DNA of 64,000 bases. It comes from Cruorifilaria tuberocauda. Taxonomy: Eukaryota; Nematoda; Chromadorea; Rhabditida; Onchocercidae. The stretch is from the NCBI GenBank assembly GCA_013365365.1, contig JABVXU010000045.1, forward strand, positions 1 through 64,000, given 5' to 3'. The notes under the pieces were generated by a model. The model did no database searches and was not told where the DNA came from. It saw only the letters and a program-made list of their open reading frames with translations. Both the position numbers and the translations under genes were made by a program. Positions 18,416 through 30,262 of the stretch are shown piece after piece. Positions within the stretch are counted from its first letter, which is position 1. The number at the start of each line of letters is the position of its first letter.

Positions 18416-19600
18416 GTAATTTTACTAACTGAAATTTCAAATTAACTGATTCTAGAAAGCGAAGAATTTCTTACCAAATAAATCAAAGTAAATTTTAAAT
18501 AAAACGATTTTTACTCCCAACTTTTGTTTATTGGCATGGAACTTTTACGAAAAAAAAGAAATGGTAGTGAAGTTATAGGTACGGCTATTATTTGATGACA
18601 GATCTTCTTCGAAATGACATTTACCTTTCATTTACAGTTCAGACATCGATTGATTGAAATGTTCAATTTATCTTTTTACTTTAATTCATCTTTATTTAAT
18701 GTACAAATACGAATGACGCTTTCTTTAGATTTGGGATTTTTTTTTTTTGGAAAAAACTTTCATATAGCAAAAACCTTCATTTAAACTAGCATAAAGTTAA
18801 AATCTTTTTCTTTCACATACTTATACTTCAATGATTTCAGTTTCTATATTATTATATATTCGTACAGCATATGACAACATTAGCTCATTGAAAATCTCCA
18901 TAGGCTTTTCCGTAAAAAAAATTACTGTAAGAGAAATAAAAGAATTATTAATAAAAACAATTGATAAAGAAAGCGATGATGAAGAAAAGTTTTCAACTTC
19001 CATTTCGAGTTCAATATTTAAAACCTCAAATAGCGTTTAAGACAAGAGATAATATGAATGGGATGACAATAAAATAAATCCCGTCGAAACACGTAAACTA
19101 TTACTGATTGACAGAGCTAATTGACGCTACGTAAAACCGCTGTCACTAGAATTCACGGGCCGCAAGGTAAGGGATGTTGTCCATGTTTACGGAGATTGGG
19201 TAGTGCCGGAGATTCCGGGGTGGAGAGTTAGGTTTTGGGACTTGGTTTTGATAATGGTCAAAAGGATAAAAGATTCTGATCAGTTATTAGGAAGTTGCAG
19301 TGTATTTTCTTGTGTCATCTCCTTCGTCAGAGAGTTTAACTTAGTAAATATTAAAAAGAAATTTTATGTAAGTCAGTTTATCTTAGTTAACGATCAGTTT
19401 GATTTTCATTTCCTTGTCGAATAAAGCTTGTTCAGTATATGACTAAATATATGAAGTAAGATGCACTACTTGTAAAGTAGCATATCACGGAAGCTTCAAG
19501 TATGGTGTACATGTGAAAATGGACAGTATGCTGTTCATCGGTAAGTTTAGCCATTTTTAAGATTTTCCATCATCAGTGATTTAATATTTGGAGGAACAAG
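18416..19600. other. intergenic region between ace and PARS2
   Basis: No complete gene is seen. Two open stretches, 18831-19040 and 19125-19424 on the plus strand, are somewhat protein-like but have no recognised motif and no clear partner exons. 19570-19576 is an acceptor (catcag) 24 nt before the PARS2 start, compatible with trans-splicing or a 5'UTR intron. Confidence 0.5.
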
Positions 19601-22236
19601 ATGAAGATACATCGGGCATCCACGATGCTGCTTGGCTCATTAGATGTCAAGGCGAAAACAGCCCAGATTTTCCATCAACTTATGCTTTCCAAAGCTTTGA
19701 TTGCTCAAGAGCACAAAGGGTTGTATTCGATACTTCCTATTGGTATTTTCTAAATGTTTTCTTTCAGCAATATTTCTTAGAAAAACAATCATGACGTTGA
19801 ATGACTTCGAAATTTTATCAAGATCAAACACGCCCGTGCAATTTTTCTTCCAAAAAAAGAGTGTTAGAATGATTGGTTTAAATCTTTATGTTTTATGACA
19901 ATAGAGTTATAGAAATTATAAAACACCTTGAATTTAACCTTCTTCAGTTTTCCCACTTTGTTTTTTTTTGGTCAGCGTATCATCGACAAATTAATAAAAG
20001 TGGTTGAAACGGAATTGAATGCTATTGGTGCGCATAAAATTAGTATGCCAGTATTGGGTACAAAAGAAATGTGGCAAAAAGCTGGTCGATGGAGTGCTTT
20101 CGAATCAGAAATGTTTCATTTGAGTGACAAAGCGAATCAAATTTTCTGTCTTCAACCAACTCATGAAGAAATGGTGACAAAGTTAGTTGCCGAACAAGGT
20201 AAGAGCACCATTTATTCCGGAATGCCAAATCCTTGTAGCACTTCTTTTCATTTTTCTGTTTCTCCAGGTGATTTGAGACAGACCGTCTATCCATTAATGC
20301 TTTATCAGACGGGACCAAAATTTCGTGACGAGATGGTTGTTGGACATGGATTTCTTCGTAGTAGAGAGTTTTTGATGAATGATTTGTATTCCTTTGATAT
20401 AACGACGAAAAATGCTACGGATACTTACAATCTTGTCAGTGAAGTAGGCATTTATTGTATTAAATTTAAGACTGGAAGCTTTTCGGAATGAATAAAAAAT
20501 AAATTATTATTAAAATGATCGGACGCCACTTCTCTTTTCTTAACCAATGATGAATTCTATAAAGAGCAAATAATTAACTTTCACCGGTTTTATATTCAAC
20601 GCTTTCTCATTTAGAACATTCCATGTATCATTTTCAGCAGATTATAGTACACATAGGGGATATTTTTACAGACGTATCAACGAATATTTCATGATCGCCT
20701 TGGTATTAATTTTTATACTGTTCGAGCTGATGCCGGAAATATTGGTGGTAACGTGTCGCACGAATATCATTTACCCTGTGGGACAGGCCGCGATAGTATT
20801 GCTTATTGTACAAAATGTAGTTTAGGTTAGCTTTTGTTATATTTTCGGTTCTATTAAAAGTGCTAGAATTTAACATTTTTTTAGGGCAAAATAAACAAGT
20901 CTTTATTTGAAAGAACTGTGGATATCTTGGGTTGCAAAGAAAAAATTTTTCTTAGTACTCTGAAAAATATTCTACGTAAATATTCATCGTTACACAGGCT
21001 TTTTAAAATATGATTTTCAAAAATTACTTTGAGAGCTCGGGAAGCACGGGCTGCTCGAAATTTACCATTCTTATTGCATGAAAGCGCATATTTGATAATC
21101 TCTTGAAAGATTAATGATGATTTCCTTTTTATTTCAGGTGTAAATCACGATTTATTGAAGCGTGGTGAAAAGCCTTGCTGTTGTGGCGAGGAATGTATTT
21201 CGATTATTGAAACCATTGAAATAGCTCATACGTTCCAACTGGGAGACGTATTTACCAAAAAATTTGAAGCAAAATATCGTGGACAATCATTGATAATGAA
21301 CTGTTTTGGAATCGGCATTGGTAATTTGTTTTTTATTTGGCTTTTTGGTCTGCTCAAATAAATATAACATTTATATTGTGAAGTTGTGTTAAAATAAAAA
21401 AGAAACAGAAGAGCCAAGTTAATTTGCTAGATAAGATATTCTGTGTTGTTTCATACTTGTTTGTACAACTATGTGGAACTTTGCTGAATAATGCATGAAA
21501 TAATAACACACTTGTAACGGCGGAAATTTTCAGGTCGTATGATAGCAGCCTTAATTAACTCAATGTCACCTAGTACAAAAGCTCTTCGTTTACCATATGC
21601 ATTAACACCGTTTAAAGTAGCTGTTATTCTGCCAAACAAAACTCAGCCAAAAACGATGGCATTTTCTCAAGATGTTATTGATAGTTTAAGTAAAATATCA
21701 TTTCTGCGAGATGATATTTTCGTTGATGACCGACTGGATAATTCAATTGGAAAACGTCTACTTGCGGCTGCAAATTTAGGTCAGACACTGTAAAATCTTA
21801 AGAAATGGATAAAATATATTTTAAATAAAGTAAATGGCCATTTTCACACAACCCATAATGCATTAGATGGAATTCATACATTCAACTTACGGCTTTAGTA
21901 TTGAGAACATCAAATACAATGTTAGAGCGATCTTATTAAATAACACAGTGATTTCCGGTAACTTAGAAGCTACTTTTAAATAAATAATTTTATGAGATTA
22001 AAGAAATTTCTGCACATAATCTAATGAGCTCATTGGTAAATTGGAAGTTTTTATGTATATGATTTTTCATTAAATCAGGTATTCCTCACATACTGGTAAT
22101 TGGAAATCGGACGGCTCGGACCTTGGCTAGCAATCCAGCTGTGGAATATTATAAAACAGAACCGTACAGTGATGAACCAATCAGTGTTGGAGATTTTGAA
22201 TACCTTGAAATTTCAAGATTGATTGCAGAGCTATAA
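19601..22236 (+). CDS. PARS2: mitochondrial prolyl-tRNA synthetase (PARS2 type)
   Basis: Class II aminoacyl-tRNA synthetase charging mitochondrial tRNA-Pro. Exons: 19601-19742, 19971-20198, 20268-20443, 20672-20825, 21138-21320, 21534-21779, 22079-22236; joined they give 428 residues in frame. The start is the first ATG after an in-frame stop at 19577 and opens a basic N-terminus suited to mitochondrial import. Motif 1 region KISMPVLGTKEMW, motif 2 FRDE with LMNDLYSFD, and motif 3 GIGIGRMIAAL are all present, then a Cys-containing CCCGEE segment and the C-terminal anticodon-binding domain. It lacks the long bacterial-type editing insertion, as PARS2 does. Oddity: the first intron's acceptor is not AG (see findings), although conserved residues on both sides fix the joint. 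The intron 20199-20267 is 69 nt and stop-free. The gene lies just upstream of TRM5 on the same strand. Confidence 0.93.
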
Positions 22237-22681
22237 AATTGTTTCCATGTTTGTTAAAACGTGTTAATAGTTCATCGGAAAGTTTCACTCATTTCTTGGC
22301 AGCTAATTTTTTCATTGAGATGGATCCAGTATTATGGACTTGTTCAGAAATCGGTAAGAAGTTGCAAAAGTTGAGGATAGCTGTTATGTACATTTCTTGT
22401 TGCATTGAAATCATTGTTTCATTGCAATAAAATGCTTTTTTCTTTCGCGCTATTTCATCAAATTATTATGATGCATCAAAAAGTATTTGTGTTTTTCACA
22501 ATATTTCGATATTTATTTCAATTGTTAAAGAGATCCAAATAGTAGGCCAAATTTTATTGTGACGGTCATTGACAGATTAACTGAACAACAATGAATTAAT
22601 CAGTGAAATTTATGAAATGGATGGAGTGAATGTAATACAGTGGTGGATGAAGTGAATAGAATATCTATTCAATTCATTCTC

Positions 22682-22992
22682 ACGATGCCCTTCGTACTGA
22701 GGGAGAAAAAGCGAGGAGCAGGGATGAAAAGATATGGTGGGATGCGTGCAAATCATTGGGTTTGGGACTGGAAGTGAAACTCAGTAAATTTACAGGCTTG
22801 TTCTGGATGCGGTATGGCTTTGAATTGTTCTCATCAATGAAAGGAGTATGCTTCTCATCCATAATCAGAATTTTTTGGGAAAGACTGCGCGTGAAGAGGT
22901 CATCGTCGTCAATGTTTGCTGTTTCGAATAAGGTCCGAGGAATTACTGTTCTTACGGATAGAGAGAAGAAATTGTTCAGGTTGGACTAATTT
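22682..22992 (-). pseudogene. isolated coding-like segment, possible lone exon or fragment
   Basis: On the minus strand a stretch of about 103 codons stays open from a good acceptor (aaaaattag, near 22993) to a TGA at 22682-22684, in a block richer in GC than its neighbours. It is acidic and contains TLFETANIDDDDLF, which resembles the LFa repeats (LF, acidic run, LF) of the WASH-complex protein FAM21/WASHC2. No partner exons were found on this strand. The plus strand is also open here (22661-22989) but has no recognisable motif. A gene fragment or pseudogene inserted between PARS2 and TRM5 is the likeliest reading; the FAM21 link rests on one short motif. Confidence 0.3.
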
Positions 22993-23547
22993 TTCCATAA
23001 AATTAATGGAATGTATTGGTCACTGGCAGCATGGGAACGATTTGTAATGAGTGATAATTTGAGATTCATTTTTGAGAGTTTGTATTCCAATAATTTTTTA
23101 TATTCATAGCAACAAATATCGAATTCGGTGAGGCAGTCATTTCTGATTGCTTTACTCGTGTTACATTGATATGTTAAGTTTTGCAGTCCATTTGGGAATT
23201 ATTATAATTAATAATCTTTTTGGAAGTCAGTAAAGAAATTTCATTCATATAATTATACAAAAATCTCGGAATTCTATTCATAATGAATTACGGTTATGAA
23301 TTTTACTTTTCTAAGGTAAATTTCAGAAATAAAAAGTGAACATTCAAAATAAAAGGAAATGTTACATAGATTGGGAAATAAATTTGATGATTTTTTCCAA
23401 TAAAAGTTTTTTTGCTACTATTTCTCTCTTCTATATAAAGAAGTTGAGTATGGAAAATTAATTAAAAAAGTGATAATTAACAAAAAGTCAGATTAGAAGA
23501 CTAATATAAAGATTAAATTCTCTTTGTAACTTTTTTGTCTATTTCAG

Positions 23548-26456
23548 CAAAGAAATTACTTTACCGATTATAGTCGTACCGCCCAAAGTTGTCAATCGAT
23601 TAATTGGATGTAAAGAAATAACAGATCGGACAGTAGAACGGTTTTGTAACAAAATTAAGGTGATTTGTTGAATTTCAGTCATTTCGATTGAGTTTTTATT
23701 TTTGTAATTTTGTTGCAGTTTTACAATCTTATCCTTTTCTCTTCGCTTTGCAATCTGTTTAAACAATTTATCTATAAGGATTTTGATAAAGAATGATATA
23801 ATGTTTCTTAGTTTAGAACATTTTAGCATATACTTTTCAAGTTTTTGTAATTTTTTTGGTATACTCGACACGCATAAAATATTTAATATCAGTAGCTATG
23901 ATCTCCTTTAATAAGAAAAAAAATTTTAATTAGTCAAATAAATTATATATTTATTTATTGTACTACCTCTATTCCGCCATAAATGTAATGTATATTTGGT
24001 AGAGAGGATGTAAATTCATGAAAATTTCAGCCTGTCATTAATATGCCAGAAGAAAACGAAAAAGCTATTGTATTTAGTCCCGAAAAAATGGATAATAATG
24101 CAAGAAATATTGTTTTGGAAGCTATCGAGAACTTGACGGGACTTACACCCCGGTTTAATTCTTACAGTGTAGTCTTGAAATACGATGATTGGCCTCTGAA
24201 ATCGTGTATTACTGCAATTTTACCAAATGGACTCGAATTCGGGTATATTATATTTATCCAAACGTTCAATAATTTTTTTTGAAAATTTTCTTTGGAAGTA
24301 AGCTATTCCTCAGAATTTAAAAAATTATTGTTATTACTTTTAGGGGGTTTTCTCAAATCGGTCATATTGTCCACGTGAATTTACGAGAAGAATTACTTTT
24401 GTACAAAGAAGTTATTGGGAAAATACTTCTCGACAAAGTCACCAACTGTAAGTAAGGGGTTTTTTTTTTATCCAGTATTGAAAATTCGGAATACCAATTT
24501 GCGATTGCCATGGATCAACGGTTATCGATACATTGGAACTGTTAGATTTTCAAAGAGATGTTACAAGAGAAAGTTAAGATGTTATTTTTATTCTTGAATT
24601 TTGCGTGTCTTCATTTACTTCCTAATTTCCTGCTTTAAAAAAAAGATTTTTTCAATGCTCGATTCTTTCGCTGTCATCAAAAACTCAGATTTTACAGAAC
24701 GGTTGTTAATAAATTGGATGCAATCGGTCATAAATATCGTACATTTGAACTTGATTTGCTTGCTGGTGAAAAAAATTACAAGACTGAAGTGAACGAGGAG
24801 AAGCTTCGTTATCAATTAGATTTTAGTCAGGTTATTCATTCAGCCTTAATTTTTGTTTATTTTTGAATTTATTGAAATTTGACTTTGTGTATTGTTGCTG
24901 GTTTTTCTGAAGGGAATACTAATTTGTCTTTGTTTTATCATTCCATGCAATTACTTTGTAAGAACTTTTTCCAAATCAGTTTTAGGTGTTTTATAATCCA
25001 AGACTGAGCACCGAACATAGAAGAATAGTGCGAAGGATTGGTAAACAATCAATTTTTTATGATTGCTGTGCTGGTATCGGACCTTTCGTTTTACCTGTGA
25101 TAAAAAATGGTGCTCATCATGTTTTAGCGAATGATCTAAATCCGAATTGTATTGATTATCTCAAGCGAAATATGGAGCTTAATCATGTAAATTTTACACA
25201 GTCCATTATTAATTCTGGTTCCCAGACTAATCGACTTTCTTCTCCAATTAAAAAATTTCCTTTTTAAAACTGCTACTCCGCAAATTTTTCCCTCCAAAAG
25301 GAATATGCGACATTTCCTTAGCTTTCAACTCTTTTCAAGTATTTCTTTCCACAGAATTATTCATTGTAAGTTTCAGTTATCATTCAAACTGTTAAAGTTG
25401 TATAACATGGATGCAGCTGTGTTTATCAAAACTGTTCTCGCAGATGATCTGGCACGTGAAGCAGAAAACTATAGTGTATCTGATTTTAAAAGTACTAGAT
25501 GGTTTTTTCATCGATTAATATTTCGATTTTTTTAATTCCTCTTTTAAAAGTAAAATTTTTCTAACAGGAAATTTTGAATTTTCTCATTCTATTATATTTT
25601 CTAAACTTTTATTTCTATGTTTTTTGTTTTTAGATGAGACTCCTAGAGATGCACACGTTGTAATGAATTTGCCGGACATGTCCTTGCAGTTTCTTCCTTA
25701 TTTTCGAGGATGTCTACATAATAAATCCAAGTTGCCAGGTTAGTGAATGGTTTACAGAATTATGTGAAGGAAATTAAAACAAAAACATACACAGAACAAA
25801 AATTGATGTTTTACCATATTGTGTTTTATTTTAATTTTCCTGCAGGCACTACCCTTCCATTTCCGTTCTTCGTCCACTGTCATTTTTTTGTGAAAGCACC
25901 GGATGATATGGAAGATAACTGGTACTTCAGTGAAGCGCAAAATTTGTTACGCGAGAGTCTTGGGTATGTTTTAATGGCTATGGAAAACATACCATCTAAA
26001 TTTAAATTGAGTTTCGCTTATTGAAATAAATATTTATTTAGTCATTTATTTGAGATGTGAACAAAATTTATAAAGAGAAACTTTTTTACCATGTCGCATA
26101 ATTGAGGTCCAAATCTTATATTAAGTTATAAAAAAGAATTGGGTTACCATATTAGTTATTTAGTTTTCAGGATTTCGAAGTTGGATTTTATTGAAGTACG
26201 TTTTGTTCGAAGTGTCGCTGGACGTAAAAAAATGTTTTGTGCCACATTTCAATTTCCTGACGAATTGTTATTCTCTTCCGATATGCAGAAACTAAAAGTT
26301 GGGGAAGCAAATAGTAAGGAACTAGCAAAAATAAAAGAATGTAGTAGTGGGAGCAATATCGATGAGCGAACTTCGGCTCAACTAACTTGTTCTCAGCGAA
26401 CAGCTTGCGAAATGCAGATTGAAGAACCTCAAATAAAGAAAAATAAGTTTTGTTGA
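23548..26456 (+). CDS. TRMT5: tRNA (guanine37-N1)-methyltransferase TRM5
   Basis: SAM-dependent enzyme forming m1G37 next to the anticodon in nuclear/cytosolic and mitochondrial tRNAs, preventing frameshifting. Exons: 23548-23659, 24031-24242, 24344-24451, 24698-24830, 24986-25186, 25377-25491, 25634-25738, 25846-25963, 26171-26456 (about 462 residues). The N-terminal domain includes GFSQIGHIVHVNLRE. The catalytic Rossmann domain has NPRLSTEH, the SAM-binding CCAGIGPFVLPV, ANDLNPN and the VVMNLP motif, as in human TRMT5. The C-terminus ends in a Ser/Glu-rich tail. The first exon is not settled: a small upstream exon at 22320-22353 (ATG, donor gtaag) fits in phase if the acceptor at 23552 is used, and would place the start only about 84 bp after the PARS2 stop. 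An AATAAA lies near 26500. Confidence 0.9.
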
Positions 26457-27539
26457 AAGATCTCATCAGTAGTGTTCTTGAGGCATATTGTTAATGTTTA
26501 AATAAAATTTACTTCTTGTTTTTTACATCCTTACATTATAAGTCTTGTTGCATTTGATAGAATTTGATTTTATAAATAATTCGATGTATCTTAATTTTCC
26601 ACTTTCCCATCACTGTAACCCAGCGGAGATTTTCGAATGATTAATTCCTTTGATATTTTTTAAAAAAAAAAACCAAAATTATATAACATTTGCGAAAGTA
26701 GTGTATTTTTAATTCATAAGTCCTGTAGAATTTTATCGCAGACGTGAAAATACGAAACAGTGAAATCTCAATATCTCTACTTGCAACAGACAAAAATTGC
26801 CAGGTAAAACAGCAGCGGAAAATTCAAAAATGATAAGTTGAATTATGAGATTAGGTCTAACTGTGTGATAAGTTTCTCAACTAATGTTTTACTTTATTGT
26901 TTTGATTTGAATTTGCATTGAGAAAAAATTTCTATTTTCGCAGTAATTCATTTCATTGTGTTATTTGTTTAAAACACTGAAATCTAATAATATTTGTTTA
27001 CATTAATGTTATTGTCAGAATTGTGCAAGTTGGAGAGTGCGTTAATGTGCTGTCGCTGAGCAGAGCAACTGAGAAATGAGATCATTTTTAAAAACTAAAA
27101 GTTGAACAATTAAGTGAAATCAAAGCGTAGAGTCTTTTGTAAGTTAGTGTATTCTCAGTTGATGAAATTTAATTCTTCGCTGATCGAAGGGAGGACAGAC
27201 CATGTCAAACATTCGTAAACCTAAAATGAGATAGTAAACAATTTGTTTACTTTATTTGATGCATTTCATTATATATATGTTGCTTTGTACCATCACTGTG
27301 ACACCAAATCAAAGAATGGAAGTAAATGTGATAAGTGATTCTAATAAAGTGTTACAAATGATGAAAATCGTTTCGGAATAGTCCACTACTGATCAGTAGT
27401 TCTGACTTGTCTTTTGTCTATTAAAAGTTTACTTGAAAGTTTCTATATTTCAGAGGATTTGTGACGTAATTGAATGGACGCCTTTTGATCAGTTTACTTA
27501 ATCATTTACTTCCTTCAGGTTATTGTTCACGTAGTTACG
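26457..27539. other. intergenic region between TRM5 and DMAC2L-like gene
   Basis: AT-rich, no open frame with coding character. A strong acceptor (tccttcag, ending 27518) lies 21 nt before the next start codon and is a likely trans-splice site for the following gene. Confidence 0.55.
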
Positions 27540-29232
27540 ATGGAATTTAATGCATTATCATGCAGAATTTCATCCGTATTTACGATAACAATTTTATTTC
27601 GACCATTAAAACCTTTCATCATGCAAATTCTACCGGTCAGAAATCTCCATGTCAAGAAAATACTTGCCGATAAGTTTTCAAACAGGTAGTTTGATAAATT
27701 ACACAAGCTTATTTTATTATAGTTCCTTAGCTAATATTCTTGCTGTCATATCGAAAAGGAATTCAATATTTATTTTAATGGAATTAAAATGTAATATATC
27801 AATGTTCTTTAAAATAAATTTTCTTTTATTAAAGTGATTCAAAGCCTGTATGAATTTTATATTTCCAGATAGGCAATAAATTAGTAATTTGGATGTAATT
27901 AAGTTAAATGTTTTAACTTGATCTAGATTCCGAGTTGATCGTATGATGTATTTTGGACCCGAATTAGCTTGCCTAGAATGGTTGATGGAATGTGGCTCCA
28001 CTGAAGTATTATTGATTTCTTTATACCTCATCCTCTTAAAATGATACTATAACAATTAATATGGCAAAAATGTTGTGTATATATTCTTTTATATCATATT
28101 TTACTTTACAATTTTATAATTTCACTTCATATTATCTCATTACATTTCATTTGGAACAAAGATGTCGATTTTAAGAGTTATAAATTCTATTAATTGTCTT
28201 TGCCTTAATCTGTATTATGAATTTACTTTATAGGTTATAATGAGTGATGGAACATCAATTACTTGCAGGGCAGATATGCGTCGTTATATCAGTGATTTCG
28301 GTTTCAATTTTAGAAGCATCGTAAGATTCAAAATGATTTGTATTCGTTAATAAGTTCGTTTGAACCAAAATTACATCATTCATATTTGCTGATCTTTAGC
28401 CGATTCCTTCGGTTTCCTTTAAATGGAGTCCAGTGTTGCCAACGGTTAGCATGAAAAAACTTGATGCGATTTATGAAATGCGATGGGGTAAGAAACCAAA
28501 TACATACGTTGTTAAGGTTAGCTCTCAAATTAATATTCACTATCTTAATAATCTTTTGTTCAGAGTTATATGATTTTCAAATTCAAAAATTCTATGCTTT
28601 TTTAATTTCCAAAATAATTCATTAATTCATCAGTTTCATTCAGGACCAATGACAGTTTTCGGTAAAAATGTAATTTTACATCTATCTTTCGAAATTTCAT
28701 TCAGGTCGATGCAACTGATTCAGCTATTGGTGATGCAGGCTTTCAGTATTTCAAAGAATGCCGACAGATAGAAATCTTGAAATTGAATTTTTGTGACTTC
28801 TTCACTGACAAAGCAATTGAACATCTTGCTTCGGGACTGCCTTCACGAACTTTGCGGAATATCGTTCGTTTCTAATGTCATTTATTTCGAACAAGTTTCC
28901 CAACAATTTCCAACTTATAATTTAATTAGAAGAAATAATTTTGAATCGGAGTACGAAATATGGAATATTACTGAAACGATGTAAATTATTCAAATCAATG
29001 GATAATTTTTTAGGAAATTGTTGCAAATCCTTACATCAGTGATAATTTCATCAAAGGGATTAAACGAATACGCGGATTACAGCGAGTACATTTTTATTTC
29101 TTGCCAGGCGTTATGCAACAAGCAAATGCAGTACGAAGTTTGAAAACCTCTTTGCCGTATTGTAGAGTTAGTTTTCCAGAACTAAAAGAGGTTGGTTACG
29201 GATATGGTTGTACTGACGAAGATAGAAATTAA
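27540..29232 (+). CDS. DMAC2L: ATP synthase subunit s / DMAC2L-like mitochondrial protein
   Basis: Leucine-rich-repeat mitochondrial protein of the ATP5S (factor B)/DMAC2 family, linked to coupling of the F1Fo ATP synthase and respiratory-complex assembly. Exons: 27540-27685, 27927-28005, 28234-28320, 28400-28516, 28705-28863, 29014-29232; joined they give 268 residues. The N-terminus carries basic and hydrophobic residues as in a mitochondrial presequence. Family hallmarks are RVDRMMYFGPELACLEWLM (human RIRDVGPDRAASEWLL), the core VDATDSAIGDAGF (human IDATDSCIMSIGF), and LRR-like segments such as LEILKLNFC-type repeats ending in LPGV near the C-terminus. The C-terminal tail is longer than in human. 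Upstream acceptor at 27518 suggests a spliced leader. Confidence 0.82.
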
Positions 29233-30220
29233 AGTAAGTATCACCCTTCTCTTATTGTTCAATTACTGCAGTGTATAGCATGTTGCACTGTGATCAAAAA
29301 GATAAATTCATTTTATAAGAAAGCAAAAAGCTATATAAGATTAGTAATATATGATTTGAAAGCTAATATATGATTAGTAATTTCAGTGTCCATTGAACCG
29401 AAGCAACCAGAAGATAATATGTTCAATTAGGCGTCTAATTTCCTCCTTGTGCATACTTGATTGTTTAATAAAGTTTTATAATTAAGAGTGTGACATTTTC
29501 TGGAAAAACTTTATAAATCATTTTATAAAAATTAACGATTAAAACTGAAAGAACTTTATGTTCTTAAGCACTATTTATCAACTTAGTATTTCCTTGCAAC
29601 AAAGATATTTGTGCTACCATACCATAAGTTTGGATTTTCTGACCACTTCCAAAATGTATTGCATAGAAAAGTTAATGCCTTCGAATTCGAATATTTCGTA
29701 TCATTTTTCTTCTTAACTTGTCTGGGAAAAATGATATGTCTTTTACCTCAAACATAAAAATTTGATTTTAAAATACCAAGACAATATCAAGTTTTGAATC
29801 GTTTTATGGAAGTACTAAAAAAAATATGTTTGGAAGATTCCATGAAAAATAACTGTTGACATAGTTTTCCTTCGAATAATTCTTAGTTTTCTTATTTGAA
29901 TTATGGTTTTCAAAACAAGTTATTACAAGCTGTTGTCTTTCCAAAAGTCTCATCATATATGAAATATTAATCATTGAGGAAAAATTAATGACAATGTTCC
30001 AAGAAGATATCTACAACGAAAAGGACTGGGTTAACAGAGCATTATGCATTTATGCTTTTATCAAGAAATAATTTCAAAAGTTCTCTTAAAAAGTTCCACT
30101 ATTTTTTGAATTGATTGCGAAAAACGAATTATTCTGACATGAAGTTTATATTTTAGTTTAAAAGTTTATTAATTAATTAAATATTAAATTAATATTTGGA
30201 AAATCTACAATTTTGTTTTT

Positions 30221-30262
30221 TCCTAAATAGCGCCCTACCAAATGGTAGAGCGCTATTTAGGA
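30221..30262. repeat. near-perfect inverted repeat (hairpin), 20-bp arms
   Basis: Arms 30221-30240 and 30243-30262 are reverse complements with one mismatch and a 2-nt loop. AT-rich flanks (about 30176-30197 and 30269-30288) extend the symmetry imperfectly, and a TTTAGGAAnAAACAAAA block recurs near 30257 and 30287. This looks like a small foldback element or a replication-slippage product. It is too short to call a known transposon family. Confidence 0.75.

Noticed and set aside
22661..22989. Plus-strand gene across the GC-richer block
   Set aside because: Open but without motif, good start or splice partners; the minus strand explains it better.
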